From assembly GCA_033239005.1 (NCBI GenBank), contig BSQZ01000005.1, positions 541,001 to 605,000 on the forward strand: 64,000 nt of DNA, given 5' to 3'. Shown piece after piece: positions 12,148 to 25,699 of this stretch (position 1 is the first letter of the stretch; each line of letters opens with the position of its first letter). Origin of the DNA: Lamellibrachia satsuma (lineage: Eukaryota; Annelida; Polychaeta; Sabellida; Siboglinidae). The translations under genes and the position numbers were made by a program. Below the pieces are notes generated by a model. It did no database searches, had not been told where the DNA came from, and saw only the letters and a program-made list of their open reading frames with translations.

Positions 12148-12329
12148 ATATCCAGAGAGGAACAGTCAAGTTGTTCCGATGACATATAGTTCAATCGTTT
12201 CACACTCTTCTCGTCGAAATTGTTATTTTGATTGGGCTATATCCAGAGAGGAACAGTCAAGTTGTTCCGATGACATATAGTTCAATCGTTTCACACTCTT
12301 CTCGTCGAAATTGTTATTTTGATTGGGCT
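12148..12329. repeat. 91-bp perfect tandem duplication
   Basis: Two adjacent near-identical copies starting atatccagagaggaacagtc at 12148 and 12239. Shorter relatives (tccagagag..cagtcaagttgctctg) precede it at 12070-12147. Confidence 0.92.
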
Positions 12330-12569
12330 ATGTCATCAAGAACGCGGTCAGATTAAACCCGTTTTGTCGCTCACATGATGTGGGAAACAATCCATTAATC
12401 ACTCATTGTGGAGCTGATATAGAGCTTAATGTTTTAATAGATACCGCAATTTTCGTAGGCGTCCCATCACATAGGAAGAGCTGTGAATTTCGCGTTTTGA
12501 AATCTGGCAGCATAAATTATATATAAAGTGATAAAATTATATATAAAGTGAGTGAACACCAAATCCTTT

Positions 12570-13020
12570 GATACAAAAAACGGATGTCTTCAGTATCTAG
12601 TCCTTGTCATACGGACGACTTGACGACATCGATTTTTCACGTTTTGGTTGTCATTTCTGTATCTTTCTCGTGGGCGCGTTAATCTAGATTCATTCGTTTG
12701 CCATCATTTCCCAAATAGTTTGAAAGCACGCTGTTAATGATTCACCCTGGAGGTCATGTAGCACTTAGTGTTTGACAGACACCACGATTTACGAAGGCGG
12801 GTGGCCATCAGACGACCGTACTAATCGTGACACACTTGTTAACATCTGGAGCCACTTTAACAAGGTTTTAAAGCACCCATTTTCAAACAAAAAGGATCGA
12901 ACAAGAAGTAGCGTTAGTTAATTAACGGTATAGATTTGGTATAAGAAATCTTTAATTTTCACAACAGACAATGCATGAATTGGACAAATTATCTACTGAT
13001 TATGTAAATACAAGCAATGT
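12570..13020 (+). repeat. Inverted-repeat arm 1, ending in a CR1-type tail
   Basis: This arm matches the reverse complement of 14570-15130. Shared landmarks are cttcagtatctagtcc, catacggacgacttgacgac, aatgattcacc, caccacgatttacgaa and caaggttttaaagcacccat. Its last part (12930-13020) encodes a degraded CR1 C-terminus (FSQQ, HELDKLSTDYVNTSNV). A weaker relative of the same unit lies just upstream at 12390-12480. Confidence 0.75.
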
Positions 13021-13029
13021 CTATGGTGT

Positions 13030-13082
13030 ACGTGTGTGCATGCATGCGTGCGTGTGTGCGTGCGTGCGTGCGTGTGTGCGTG
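13030..13082. repeat. (TGCG/TG)n microsatellite
   Basis: Imperfect gtgtgcgtgcgtgcg tract of about 50 bp. Confidence 0.9.
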
Positions 13083-13506
13083 AATCGCTATAGTCGTATA
13101 AAGTAAAGACATAAAGTTGAAACACCAGTAGCTGCGACGTAACCACAATATAACAAAGCACAATCCAACGTTATCCTGATTATATAAGTCGTTTCAATGA
13201 GACGAAAGAGTGGACTAAGTTAAGTGGACTTAATAGTGACCATTGGTGCAACTGGACACGAGCACTTACCTAACTGCACGAACAATTGAACTACGGCTGC
13301 GAGATCATTCATACAGTCCGGTGTATGTATAACCTGCAATGTGTGTTTCCGTCTGTACTAGTCTTCGGCAATATCTGCCAAGTTTTCCGTGTCCAGTGAC
13401 GCCTCTTGTTGACAGATCAGAAACGACGCGTCCGTTGTCCATCCGACGGCTGACTGCTCCGCGCACCGCTGTGCCAGCCCTTTAATTATCGCGAGGCCTA
13501 AACTAG

Positions 13507-13521
13507 ACACCAGGGGGCGCT
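13507..13521 (+). promoter_or_regulatory. CTCF-like motif
   Basis: The sequence acaccagggggcgct matches the classical CTCF core CCAC.AGGGGGCGCT at all but one fixed position. It sits in a CpG-containing stretch at 13380-13700 that carries no supported exon. Confidence 0.4.
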
Positions 13522-14014
13522 GTCATCGTCTTTCCATCATTAGCGGAGAACCACCTACTTTCACGGGACGCATGTGGCGCTGCTAGCAACCACGCAGGAT
13601 GGATAAAACCACTTTCGCTTTTAGGGGACGCTCGGCCAACCGCCCACGCGATAAATATTTAATGCACCTGGTAGCCAAACAGAGACTTTCTCTCCACCGG
13701 CCGTAAGAGATATCCCGGACGAGTGACGTCACTGACGTCTGACATATATAACAATAGGCGCAAATTGATTTAGTAAAAGCGCGCGATTTATTCGACGTTC
13801 ATGTGTTTCACCACATAGCCTTTCGTGCGGATCTGCCATCTGCTTCGCCTCGCCTGAGTAATGGAACTGTGGAACAGTTGCACCTGCGCTGTACCGATCT
13901 ACTCTGGACTAAGTCATCATAATAAGAAATGTTATGTCGCCGCGTAAGACTCGGCACAAAGCTCAACTTCGGCAACATGCGAGGAAAACACACAGTGTAT
14001 TTATGCTTAGACAA

Positions 14015-14500
14015 TGCATGTCACGCCGTTGGCAATTAACGTTTGACATTTGCTAATTACTGTGCACGTTATTCTTCGCGTGATTGTGACGTCGTTATAT
14101 ATTTACCGAGTATTTGGCTAGACATTGCTGACGTCAAAGGGAGTTTTTCTTGCGATTTTATTGATGTCATTTGACGTGTCAAACTATAACTGATTTAAAA
14201 CTGTGATTCTTTCTCCATTTATGATTGACCTGTTTTGTTTTTATTAGATATTGTCATGTTGTTGCCAATTAAACTTTGACTATTGGCCAATTAACTTTTG
14301 ACTTTGATTTGCTAATTACTGTGTTATTTGTCGCGTGATTGTGACGTCGTTAGTAAATTAGTCATGAAAAACACCTAAAAGAATGTGGTTTAACAGCCCT
14401 AGAGACAATAGTATATAATTTTGTTTACCTTTCTCATTTTTTATTCTTTCTTAGAGATTGCTGACGTCAAATTGACGCTTTTCTGGAAACTTTACTGAAG
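14015..14500. repeat. Degenerate duplication with CRE-like sites (family C)
   Basis: The block around 14030-14150 recurs at 14265-14480. Shared pieces are caattaac.tttgac, gctaattactgtg, cgcgtgattgtgacgtcgtta and attgctgacgtcaaa. Each unit therefore carries TGACGTCA/TGACGTCG cores. A related block with different internal order lies at 20805-20935. Function is unknown. Confidence 0.5.
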
Positions 14501-14569
14501 TCTTTGTTTAGGTAATTGTTTAACAAGTATTTGACAAGACTGCCATATAAAACAACAACAAAACATATG

Positions 14570-15130
14570 GGCAAGTACATTGGCTTTTCGAGAGTCCAAC
14601 AATAGTTCAGCTATGTATAACCAGCCCTTCTGAGATAGTTGTCAATTTTGTTTTTAAACATATTCATGCGGCTAGCTTTTACACAGTCTATATATATAGT
14701 TTATTCCATTAAATTATTTGGCCTATCTAAAATTACTGTTTTCTTGTATCGTGTCTACGCTGTTGATTTACTAACGTTACTTCTCTATTGTTCGAGCCTT
14801 TTTTGTTTGAAAATGGGTGCTTTAAAACCTTGTTGAGGTGGCTGCAAATGTCAACAAGTGTATCGCCATTAATACTGTGGTGTAATGGCCACACGCTTTC
14901 GTAAATCGTGGTGTGTGTCAAACACTTAGGTCTACCTGAGCTCCTCGGTGAATCATTAACGGCGTTCTGTCAAACTATTTGAGAAATTATGGAAAACGAA
15001 TTGATCTAGGTTAACGCGCCGACGAGAAAGAGGCGGAAATGACAACCAGTTGCATAAGAAAAGAAAACGTGAAAAGTCGATGTCGTCAAGTCTTCCGTAT
15101 GACTAGGACCAGATACTGAAAATATTCGTT
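14570..15130 (-). repeat. Inverted-repeat arm 2, starting in a CR1-type tail
   Basis: This is the reverse complement of 12570-13020. Reading the minus strand, 14720-14580 encodes the true CR1 C-terminus (MNMFKNKIDNYLRRAGYT, then stop). The 3' sequence is ttggactctcgaaaagccaatg, as at the 3' end of the intact copy near 45070. The part at 14920-14735 encodes a degraded preceding segment (NKKGSNNREVTLVNQQRR). Confidence 0.75.
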
Positions 15131-15186
15131 CCCATGTGAATGCCTACTAGAATGGATCTATCAAAACATTTAATTCTATATCAGCT

Positions 15187-15500
15187 TCACAATGAACAAT
15201 TAATTAATAATGTCCCACACCCTGTGCTGGACAGCTTGAAAAGAGCGCATTGTCGATGACATGACACAATCAAAATTACAATTTCCACGTGACCTCTAGT
15301 CGTACTATCGTGACCTCTAGTTGTACTATCGTGTCGTCTAGTTGTACTATCTTTCTTAGGTGCGAAACAAATACTCCAATCAATATTTTCATACCCATTC
15401 GACATCTTATATATAACTTCAATTTGATCACCTCTAACCACCCTGCATCTAGGGTTGTTAAATCACACATGTTAAACCGCGCGTGTGCGTGTGTCATTGT
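15187..15500 (-). pseudogene. CR1-type LINE tail with 21-bp internal triplication
   Basis: Reading the minus strand from 15497: FNMCDLTTLDAGWL, then VRGDQIEVIYKMSNGYENID, then PKKDSTTR. This matches QCGLTTLETRRLRGDQIEV, NGYEDVD and KEGSRTRGH of the intact CR1. Immediately after, the codons for the (S)TTRGHD segment are repeated three times as 21-bp units at 15290-15356. The rest of the tail is missing. Confidence 0.8.
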
Positions 15501-15572
15501 ACAGTAATGTGAATATTTGAGTTTGAATGATTATATAAAAACTGCACTTGACTCCATTATAATTATTAAGAT

Positions 15573-17967
15573 TATGGAGAACAACGAAACTCGAGGTGCA
15601 TCGCCAGATTTGTGTTGAGCATCGAACAGCGGTCAACAACATGATCAAGCGAGCGAAGCGTGCTCATTACGAGTCAGTGTTGTCATCACTTGACCAGCGA
15701 ACATGCTTTCATGTGGTTAACACTCTGCTAAAGCCACCGGGAATAATTCTTCCACAATCCAGTAACACTGAAACACTGTGCAATGACTTCGCAACCTACT
15801 TTGCAGAGAAAACACAAGGAATTAGAATGCAGATACACACAATGACGAAGAGTATTCTTGTTGTGCTATCGACTCTGGCAGCCAAAGCCAACGTTTGTCG
15901 AACGAACTCAATCGACTGCTACCTACTAGTGAAGAGGAAATGAAGAACATCATCAGCCTATGCCCATCAAAGACATGCAGCCTGGACTCTTGCCCCACTG
16001 ATCTGTTGAAGAAAACAGTTGGTGTGCACATTCCTTATGTGGTGGCAATAGTGAATAACAGCTTTAAGCAAGGACTCTTTCCGATCACGTTGAGAACAGC
16101 AATAGTAAAACCACTTCTGAAATCCGACACTCTCGACAAAGACATGTTAAAGAACTACAGACCAGTGTCAAATATAGCATTCGTCGGCAAAGTCTTGGAG
16201 AAAGTGGCAGTTCGTCGTTTGCTTGACCATCTCACCTTGAATGGGCTGCATGAAGAATACCAATCGGCATATAAGATGCTTCACAGTACAGAAACAGCTC
16301 TACTGCGTGTTCAGCATGACATTGCTAGTGTACTCGACAAGAATCGTGCAATGCTGTTTGTCATGCTGGACTTATCAAGTGCATTTGACACGATTGACCA
16401 TGAACATTTGCTGACACTATTGCACGACGAATACGGTGTGTGTGGAATAGCGTTATCATGGTTCCGGACGTACTTGGAAGACCGCACCCACTGTGTCAAG
16501 ATAGACTCGAAAACATCCGCGACTATTCCGCTACAGAGTGGTGTGCCACAGGGCTCGGTCCTTGGGCCAGTTATGTTCACTCTATACACCACCCCATTGC
16601 AGCGGATATTCAAAAGACATGGCATAAAATACCTTTAGTATGCTGACGACATTCAACTATATGCGTCGTACAATCCCGCTACATCAGGTGACCAAGTGAA
16701 AACTGCGAGGCGACTCGCAAACTGTATTGGTGAAGCCAGACGATGGATGGCGCTGCGCATGCTGAAACTAAACGACGAAAAAAAACAAAGATGATGATCT
16801 TTACATCAAAACATCATCTCAGGATGTACGGAGGCTGCTCCTTGACAATCGAAGACGATACGGTTTCACCATCAGATCGCATAAGGAATTTGGGAGTTCA
16901 CATGGATCAACATCTGACGATGACAGATCATGTGACTGCTGTGTGTGCCGCATGTAACTACCATCTGTACAGACTCTCATCAATACGGCACTATTTAACA
17001 ACTTAAACTGCGAAAAGTAGTGTCAATGCATTCGTCACGTCACATACCGTTATCACAGACAGCCCGTTTGCAGCGTGTCTAGAACAATTCAGCCAGGCTA
17101 ATAACACGCAGCAGTAAACACGACCACATCACACCAGTGTTGAAGGAGCTGCATTGGCTGCCGGTTGAGAGCCGAATCGCCTTCAAGATGTTGGTAATGA
17201 CTTATAAATGCATCAATGATTTGGCGCCGTCTTATCTTGCAGAACTTGTTCAACCACGAAAACGTGACGGACGCCTACGCCAGAACTATGCGCCAACATT
17301 GCACCAAGGCATAACAAAGAAGTGTATTGGCGATTCGGCATTTGGCGCAGCAGCACCACGACTATGGAATGAATTATCTGTGAACATTCGTGCATCGGGG
17401 ACATTTTCAGTGTTTAGAAAGTGTTTAAAGACATATATTTTTATTAGACATTTTAATTAATTCAAATTGTTTTGAAATGATGGACATTGCTTCATAATTT
17501 CTGTTTAGTGTTATATACATTTTAATTAGTGTTTAGTTTTTATATTAATTTATATAGTTTACATAAAAAAAATTTAGTACAGTATTAGTTTAGTTTAGTT
17601 TATATAATTTACATACACATTTTTGGTACAGTATTTATTTATTTATTTTATATTAGTTTACATAATTGACATAGTACTGTACGTCTTTAAACCAGTGTTT
17701 GTTTAAAATTAATTTATATAATTTACATACAAAGGTTTAGCATTGTACTTCTTAAAACCAAAGTTTAATTTTATTTATATAAATTTATATAATTTATATT
17801 CCTCTTTTTAGTATCGTACGTCTTAAAACCAGTGTTCATATATAGATATATATATGTATTTTTAATAAGTTACAGTTTATCTATTTATATTTATTAATAT
17901 ACATTTATTATATTTCTTGTACAGCGCATCGATCCGCCATGTGGGAATTAGCGCTATATAAAAATAG

Positions 17968-17992
<25 letters not shown>
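15573..17992 (+). pseudogene. LINE (CR1/L2-like), 5'-truncated, with intact 3' tail
   Basis: From 15596 come the pre-RT linker (NNMIKRAKRAHYESVLSS, FATYFAEK) and then the reverse transcriptase at 15895-16638. Its motifs are LKNYRPVSN, the motif A region [37 protein letters not shown], and the catalytic YADD at 16639-16650, preceded by an in-frame TAG at 16636. An A-run near 16780 shifts the frame to MMIFTSKHH..LTIEDDTV..IRNLGVHMDQHLT. The C-terminal domain (17137-17460) reads LKELHWLPVESRIAFKML and ends AAPRLWNELSVNIR..FRKCLKTYIF. The 3' UTR ends gcgctatataaaa followed by (ATT)n. There is no endonuclease domain, so it is 5'-truncated. Its ends are fixed by the empty site in the right palindrome arm. 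Confidence 0.88.

Positions 17993-17993
<1 letters not shown>
17969..17993 (+). repeat. (ATT)n 3' tail of the LINE
   Basis: About eight ATT repeats directly after gcgctatataaaaatag form the usual microsatellite tail of this LINE group. Empty-site sequence follows from about 17993. Confidence 0.85.
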
Positions 17994-17998
<5 letters not shown>

Positions 17999-18442
17999 CT
18001 TTGGAGATTGTTTTGTCTACTTGGTGCCAGCCAGGTTATACATTTCAGAATAAAACTGGATGGCACATAGAATGTATGATACGGATTTATACATAGAAAT
18101 TCGCCTTGAAGATCATTATATTTAAAATGTCATTATTTTTATTCAAATTACTCAAAAAGCGGATCACTGCTAAAACAGCCTTACTATTATCTCAGAACAG
18201 TTTTTTTATAGACAAGATCCAGCGGCGTGCATCAAGGGGATTCTTATTTGCTCGTAACACTTGTTTTTTTTGTCGTAAACGCGTTTTCCCATAAAATAAT
18301 GACGTACTATGAAAAGATGCGTAATAGACTAATATTATCGCTATCTGCCACGCGATGACCAATTTCATAAAAGAAATTACTCTGACAGATAATATGATGG
18401 ATTCTGGTTTAAATGCCAATGTTTATTAGCCAGAGAAAGTCA

Positions 18443-18921
18443 CGAAAGTCTGAACGAAACAAAAACGGGAAACCAACGTTTTTCGTTCCCTCCCGTCTAC
18501 GTTCGCCTGGTGAGGTGTCGAGCATTGATGTTTGCGGGTTCACCGTTCCACTGAAGTTGACTGTTCGCGACATCGGCGTTGTTCTGGACAACGGTTTAGA
18601 CAAGTCGGCTCAAGTGTCGAACGTTTGTCGTGGCGCTTATTAGAACTTGTTCCGCATCGCCAAGATACGCGCGACCCTAGCAACCGCTGCTTTCAAGAGT
18701 CTGTTGCACTCGCTCGTGACGGCGCGTCTCGACTACGGCAACACGATCCTGTACGGCATCACGGACTGTCTCTTGTACCGTATGGCGTCTGGAGATGGTC
18801 CAGCGCTCGGCGGGGTCAACAAAGCATTGCTGCAGCACAACAGCGTCTGCACTGGTTCCTGAACAGGGTCTTACTCTGGATATGAGTGCATAAATAAAGT
18901 TTATAATAATAAAGTATTATT
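18443..18921 (+). pseudogene. LINE 3' fragment inserted in the left palindrome arm
   Basis: Frames around 18480-18790 encode the post-catalytic RT region and linker: VSSIDVCGFTVPLKLTVRDI, GVVLDNGLD..QVSNVCRGAY, a stop, then LFRIAKIRATLATAAFKSLL, HSLVTARLDYGNTILYGITD. After LLYRM the usual segment is missing, and a short LHWF..RV remnant plus an AT-rich tail (ataataaagtattattat) follows. The flanks cagagaaagtca and tgctgaaaacaattag are contiguous in the right arm near 26285, which fixes both ends. Confidence 0.8.
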
Positions 18922-19067
18922 ATGCTGAAAACAATTAGTAATTAAATTAATTAACAATTAAATAAGTTGATGAGCTCTTTATCTTAATCAAATTGGCCCT
19001 TGATGAAGCTGTAATGTTCAGAGTAACATAGTTTAGCCCGGGCTTCATGTTTTCGTACTATATTTGC

Positions 19068-19477
19068 GAGAAGGAGAGAGAGGGAGAGAAGGATAAGGGG
19101 GAGAAAGAAAGAGTGGGATAGAAGGAGAAGGCGCGTGAGGGAGAGGGTGAAAGGGTGAGAGGGTGAGAGGAGGAGGGGAGAGGGGAGAGGGAAGAGAGGA
19201 GAGGGGAGAGGGGAGAGGGGAGAGGGGAGAGGGGAAAGGGCAGATGGGAGCCAGGGGAGAGGGACAGGGGAGCAGAGGGGGAGAGGGGGAGAGGAAGATA
19301 AGGGTAGGGGAGCAGGAAAGAGTGGGATAGAAGGAGAAGGCGAGTGAGGGAGAGGGGAAGAGGGGGAGGGGATGGGAGAGGGCAGAGGGCAGAGGGGGAG
19401 TGGAGGTGTGTGGAGACAGAATGGGGAAGGGAAAGAGGATGAGAGAAAGAGAAGAGAGAGAGGGAAAGGGAGAAGAA

Positions 19478-19560
<83 letters not shown>

Positions 19561-19640
19561 AGAGGGAGAGGGAGAGAGAGAGGGAGAGGGAGAAGGAGAG
19601 AAGGAGAGGGAGAAAGAAAGAAAGAGACGACAACAAACTC
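19068..19640. repeat. (GA)n-rich purine tract
   Basis: About 570 bp of nearly pure purine on the plus strand, mixing gagagg and gagaga blocks. It is the counterpart of the pyrimidine tract at 25700-26140. Long ORFs across it are low-complexity artefacts. Confidence 0.92.
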
Positions 19641-20340
19641 AAGTGTACATAGTCAGTGTCAGTGTGGACCTTGGATAATCAAACTGACCACGTGTGTCCG
19701 AGCTAAGACCTTCTCGGCGTTCCGCCGGCGGCTTCAGGTATGGCAAGCTTGGTCAGTGCTTTGATTTGCGACCGTCGTGTTCCACAACGATTGTAGCAAC
19801 ACAGTTTCAAGGCGGCTTTACTTGTCCCAATGTTTGTAAAAAATCGGAAACGTGCAAGCAACGAGTCTAGATATGTAACATGGTAATTGTTATAAAACAA
19901 AATAGCATAATAGTAGTTATTATGAAATTCCTAATCAGGTTCGTGAATGTCCAAGCATGTAGTCTGGGTTAATAAAACAGTACAAACTTTTGTTTAAAAT
20001 TATCGAAAAACTACTATTATCGTTAGATCGGGTAACTTGCGAAACCGTGAGTAGCCTAGTGTCACAGTATAGAGCAATGTTGCCTTTTTTGCTAATTTTT
20101 GACTGAACCAGGTCAAAGATAATTTATTTGTGATTCCGATGGTTTCGTCAAAACCAAATAACACTTTTCACAATGGTAAATAAATAAATAAATTGGGCAA
20201 AATGTCAAACGCTGGCACGACAACTTCGAAATATAACGTCATTAAAATGTGTGTCAAAATCGCATAATCAGATAGATGTTCTGCAATTTGTATCACGAGA
20301 GAGCGTTTATATTTTATTTACACATTCTATAAATAATTTG

Positions 20341-20660
20341 TTCAATTCATTCATTTGGTGTCCTCTGTGAAAACGAGAACTTCATAATATCCAATCTACA
20401 CTGATCCTTTACTAATGTTACCTCGTGTCCTTTAGTTCTACTATCTTTCTGGAGTGAGAAAATAACATTGCTATCAATATTTTCATACCCATTCAATATC
20501 GTAAAAAACTTTTCGTAACCTTCTAGTCTCTAGGGTTGTTAAACTTAATTATGTTGGGCGTTTTTCATATCTAAGATCTCCCAACATCTACTGCAACGCG
20601 TTGTCTTCTGGACTTTGAAGAAAGCTTTCTGAAAATCTAAGTAGACTTTATCTACTGGTG
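20341..20660 (-). pseudogene. CR1-type LINE fragment, internally deleted
   Basis: Reading the minus strand, 20660-20600 encodes RT motif A (GSPVDKVYLDFQKAF). After a deletion, 20530-20340 encodes the C-terminal region (KFFTILNGYENIDSNVIFS, KGHEVTLVKDQCRLDI). Downstream, the normal CR1 end is replaced by a sequence shared with the right palindrome arm. Confidence 0.75.
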
Positions 20661-21412
20661 ATCCCTGATGTACAATTAACTGCCCTAGACAATCTTGTGT
20701 AGCCTCATGAAATTTAGCATCTGGTACTGATAATGAAATAATATATGTGACGTCAATTTCGGTACACTTAATAAACGTTTCTGCATGCTTAAACATCAAT
20801 AAGTATCACTGATTTCAAATTGTCTATCTTTCTCCAATTCTAATCGATCTGTTTCTTTTCGGGGAAATCGCTGACGTCGATGGGAAGTTTTTCTAGCGAT
20901 GACGAATGTCAACCATTATAAAAAAAAATGGCGGAATTATTCCATTTGCCGTGTGACTTCCGAATCAGCTGAACCGATATTTGCTAACACTGGAGATAGC
21001 AGTCAAACTGATTGACATTCTGAGAATATTGTGAATAACTTTTCCATCCGGCAGGTGGGACCAGAACAACTCATCAGCTATTACGCTTCCTAAATCATAT
21101 AAATATCCCGGCTGCTCGACGCGTGTAGCATCAACGTGGCGACGGCGAGTCGCTGACGCTGCCACCGCACGTTAATACAGACGACACAAACGACATTTAA
21201 ACGTTGAATTTATGTTCAATCAGCGGTCATTACGTCGGAGAAACGTGGCCGATACGTCAAACTCTTGACCTACGTTACGTTACTTCACCGGTGATTGTAT
21301 TAAACAATACGAGTCGTGCCTTGTCGGGATGACACATATGTCAAACGTCAGGTGGTTGAAGGAGCCGCAATAAAGCTATCATATCAGTTAGTCACGGAGT
21401 AACCGTCGAAAG
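20660..21412. other. Spacer between palindrome arms
   Basis: Holds the family C block (20805-20935, with gctgacgtcg) and a less AT-rich stretch at 21040-21180. A minus-strand frame at 21165-20965 lacks an ATG and shows no known domain. The centre of symmetry falls near 21200. Confidence 0.45.
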
Positions 21413-21995
21413 CCGATGACATAAAAGTGCTTAGAAAGGTTAACAATTATAATGATAAACACCGTTTACAAAACGATCTAGACAAATTAGTTAAATGGTC
21501 TGAAAAATGGCAGATGTTATTCAATTTCGGGAAATGTAAATGCCTACATATAGGACACACTATAAAATGGGAGATACAGTTTTAGGTACTACCGTAAAAG
21601 AAAATGACTTGTGTTGATTAGGAGAAATATTACATAGAAGGAAAAAAGAGCTAATTATACTTCTATATAAAGCAATAATTAGGCCTCATTTAGAATACTG
21701 TATGCAAGCGTGGACACCATATCGTAAGAAGGATATAAATACGCTTGAACGAATACAGAGGAGAGCAACTAAAACGATTCCTGAACTGAGAGACCTTACA
21801 ACACATAAAAGAATGTGGTTTAACTACTCCACAAGAAAGGATGTTAAGAACAGTTTTTATTGATATTGAATGAATATGAAAATATTGATATTGAACGGGT
21901 ATGAAAATATTGATGGAAATAGTTTTCTCACTAAAGAAAGATAGTAGAACTAGAGGACACGAGGTAACATTTTTAATGGAACACTGTAGACTAGA
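21413..21995 (+). pseudogene. CR1-type LINE fragment in the right palindrome arm
   Basis: Degraded plus-strand translation follows the intact CR1: DIKVLRKV, LDKLVKWSEKWQMLFNFGKC, KMGDTVLG, RPHLEYC-like and NGYENIDG..RTRGHEV. It has many stops and shifts. It lies opposite to the 20341-20660 fragment, as expected for palindrome arms. Confidence 0.8.
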
Positions 21996-22284
21996 TATCG
22001 GGAAGTACTATGATTACGCGATTATGACACACATTTTAATGAAGTTATTTTTCGAAGTTGTCATGCAAGCGTTTGATATTTTGCCCAATTGATTTACTCT
22101 TATGAAAAGTGTTATTTAGACAAAAGTGTTATTTAGACTAAAATCGGCAAAAGGCATAGTTGCTTTAAATTATGACACGATGCTACTTACGATTTCGCAA
22201 GTTACCCGATCTAAGGATAATACAGCTGTAGTAGTCTTTCGATGATTTTAAACAAAAGTTTGCACTTTGCAAGCATGCATTGGT

Positions 22285-22617
22285 TTATTAAACCGACGAA
22301 GCTATTACTTACATTATTCATTAAACCGACGGAGCTATTATTTAAACTATTCATTAAACCGACGGAGCTATTACTTAAACTATTCATTAAACCGACGGAG
22401 CTATTACTTAAACTATTCATTAAACCGACGGAGCTATTACTTAAACTATTCATTAAACCGACGGAGCTATTACTTAAACTATTCATTAAACCGACGAAGC
22501 TATTATTTAAACTATTCATTAAACCGACGGAGCTATTACTTAAACTATTCATTAAACCGACGGAGCTAATACTTAAACTATTCATTAAACCGACGGAGCT
22601 ATTACTTAAATTATTCA
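22285..22617. repeat. 33-bp minisatellite, ~10 copies
   Basis: Units of ttcattaaaccgacggagct plus attacttaaacta, with few variants. All three forward frames stay open because 33 is a multiple of three. The left palindrome arm has only a single diverged equivalent (19965-19985), so the expansion is specific to this arm. Confidence 0.93.
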
Positions 22618-22717
22618 CACACTACAGACTTGGACATCAACGAACCTGATTCGAAATTTACTAAATAATTTGAGGGGGAGTTTTAAATATGATTAATAAT
22701 CAGCGCTTACATGAAAT

Positions 22718-25425
<2,708 letters not shown>

Positions 25426-25699
25426 GCACGTTTCTGATGTTTGGCAAACATTGGGACAAGTAAAGCCGCCTTGAAACTGTGTTGCTACAATCGTTGTGGA
25501 ACACGACGGTCGCAAATCAAAGCACTGACCAAGCTTGCCATACCTGAAGCCGCCGGCGGAACGCCGAGAAGGTCTTAGCTCGGACACACGTGGTCAATTT
25601 GATTATCCAAGGTCCACACTGACACCTGCGGTCAGTGTCCTAATAGGAGCTGCTTACTACGCCACTGATTGTGTTGCGTGTCTATGTACACTTGAATTT

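Larger units (their letters stand above)
15480..20545 (+). repeat. Left arm of a large imperfect palindrome
   Basis: Pairs in reverse complement with 21840-26790. Matching blocks are 15510-15572 with 26650-26712, 17993-18045 with 26598-26650, 18340-18442 with 26287-26365, 18922-19060 with 26140-26290, 19680-19856 with 25425-25610, 19925-19990 with 22605-22670 (continuing at 22245-22260), 20010-20290 with 22020-22230, and 20390-20500 with 21880-21990. Two LINE insertions (15573-17992 and 18443-18921) interrupt only this arm. The purine tract at 19068-19640 pairs with the pyrimidine tract of the right arm. Confidence 0.85.
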
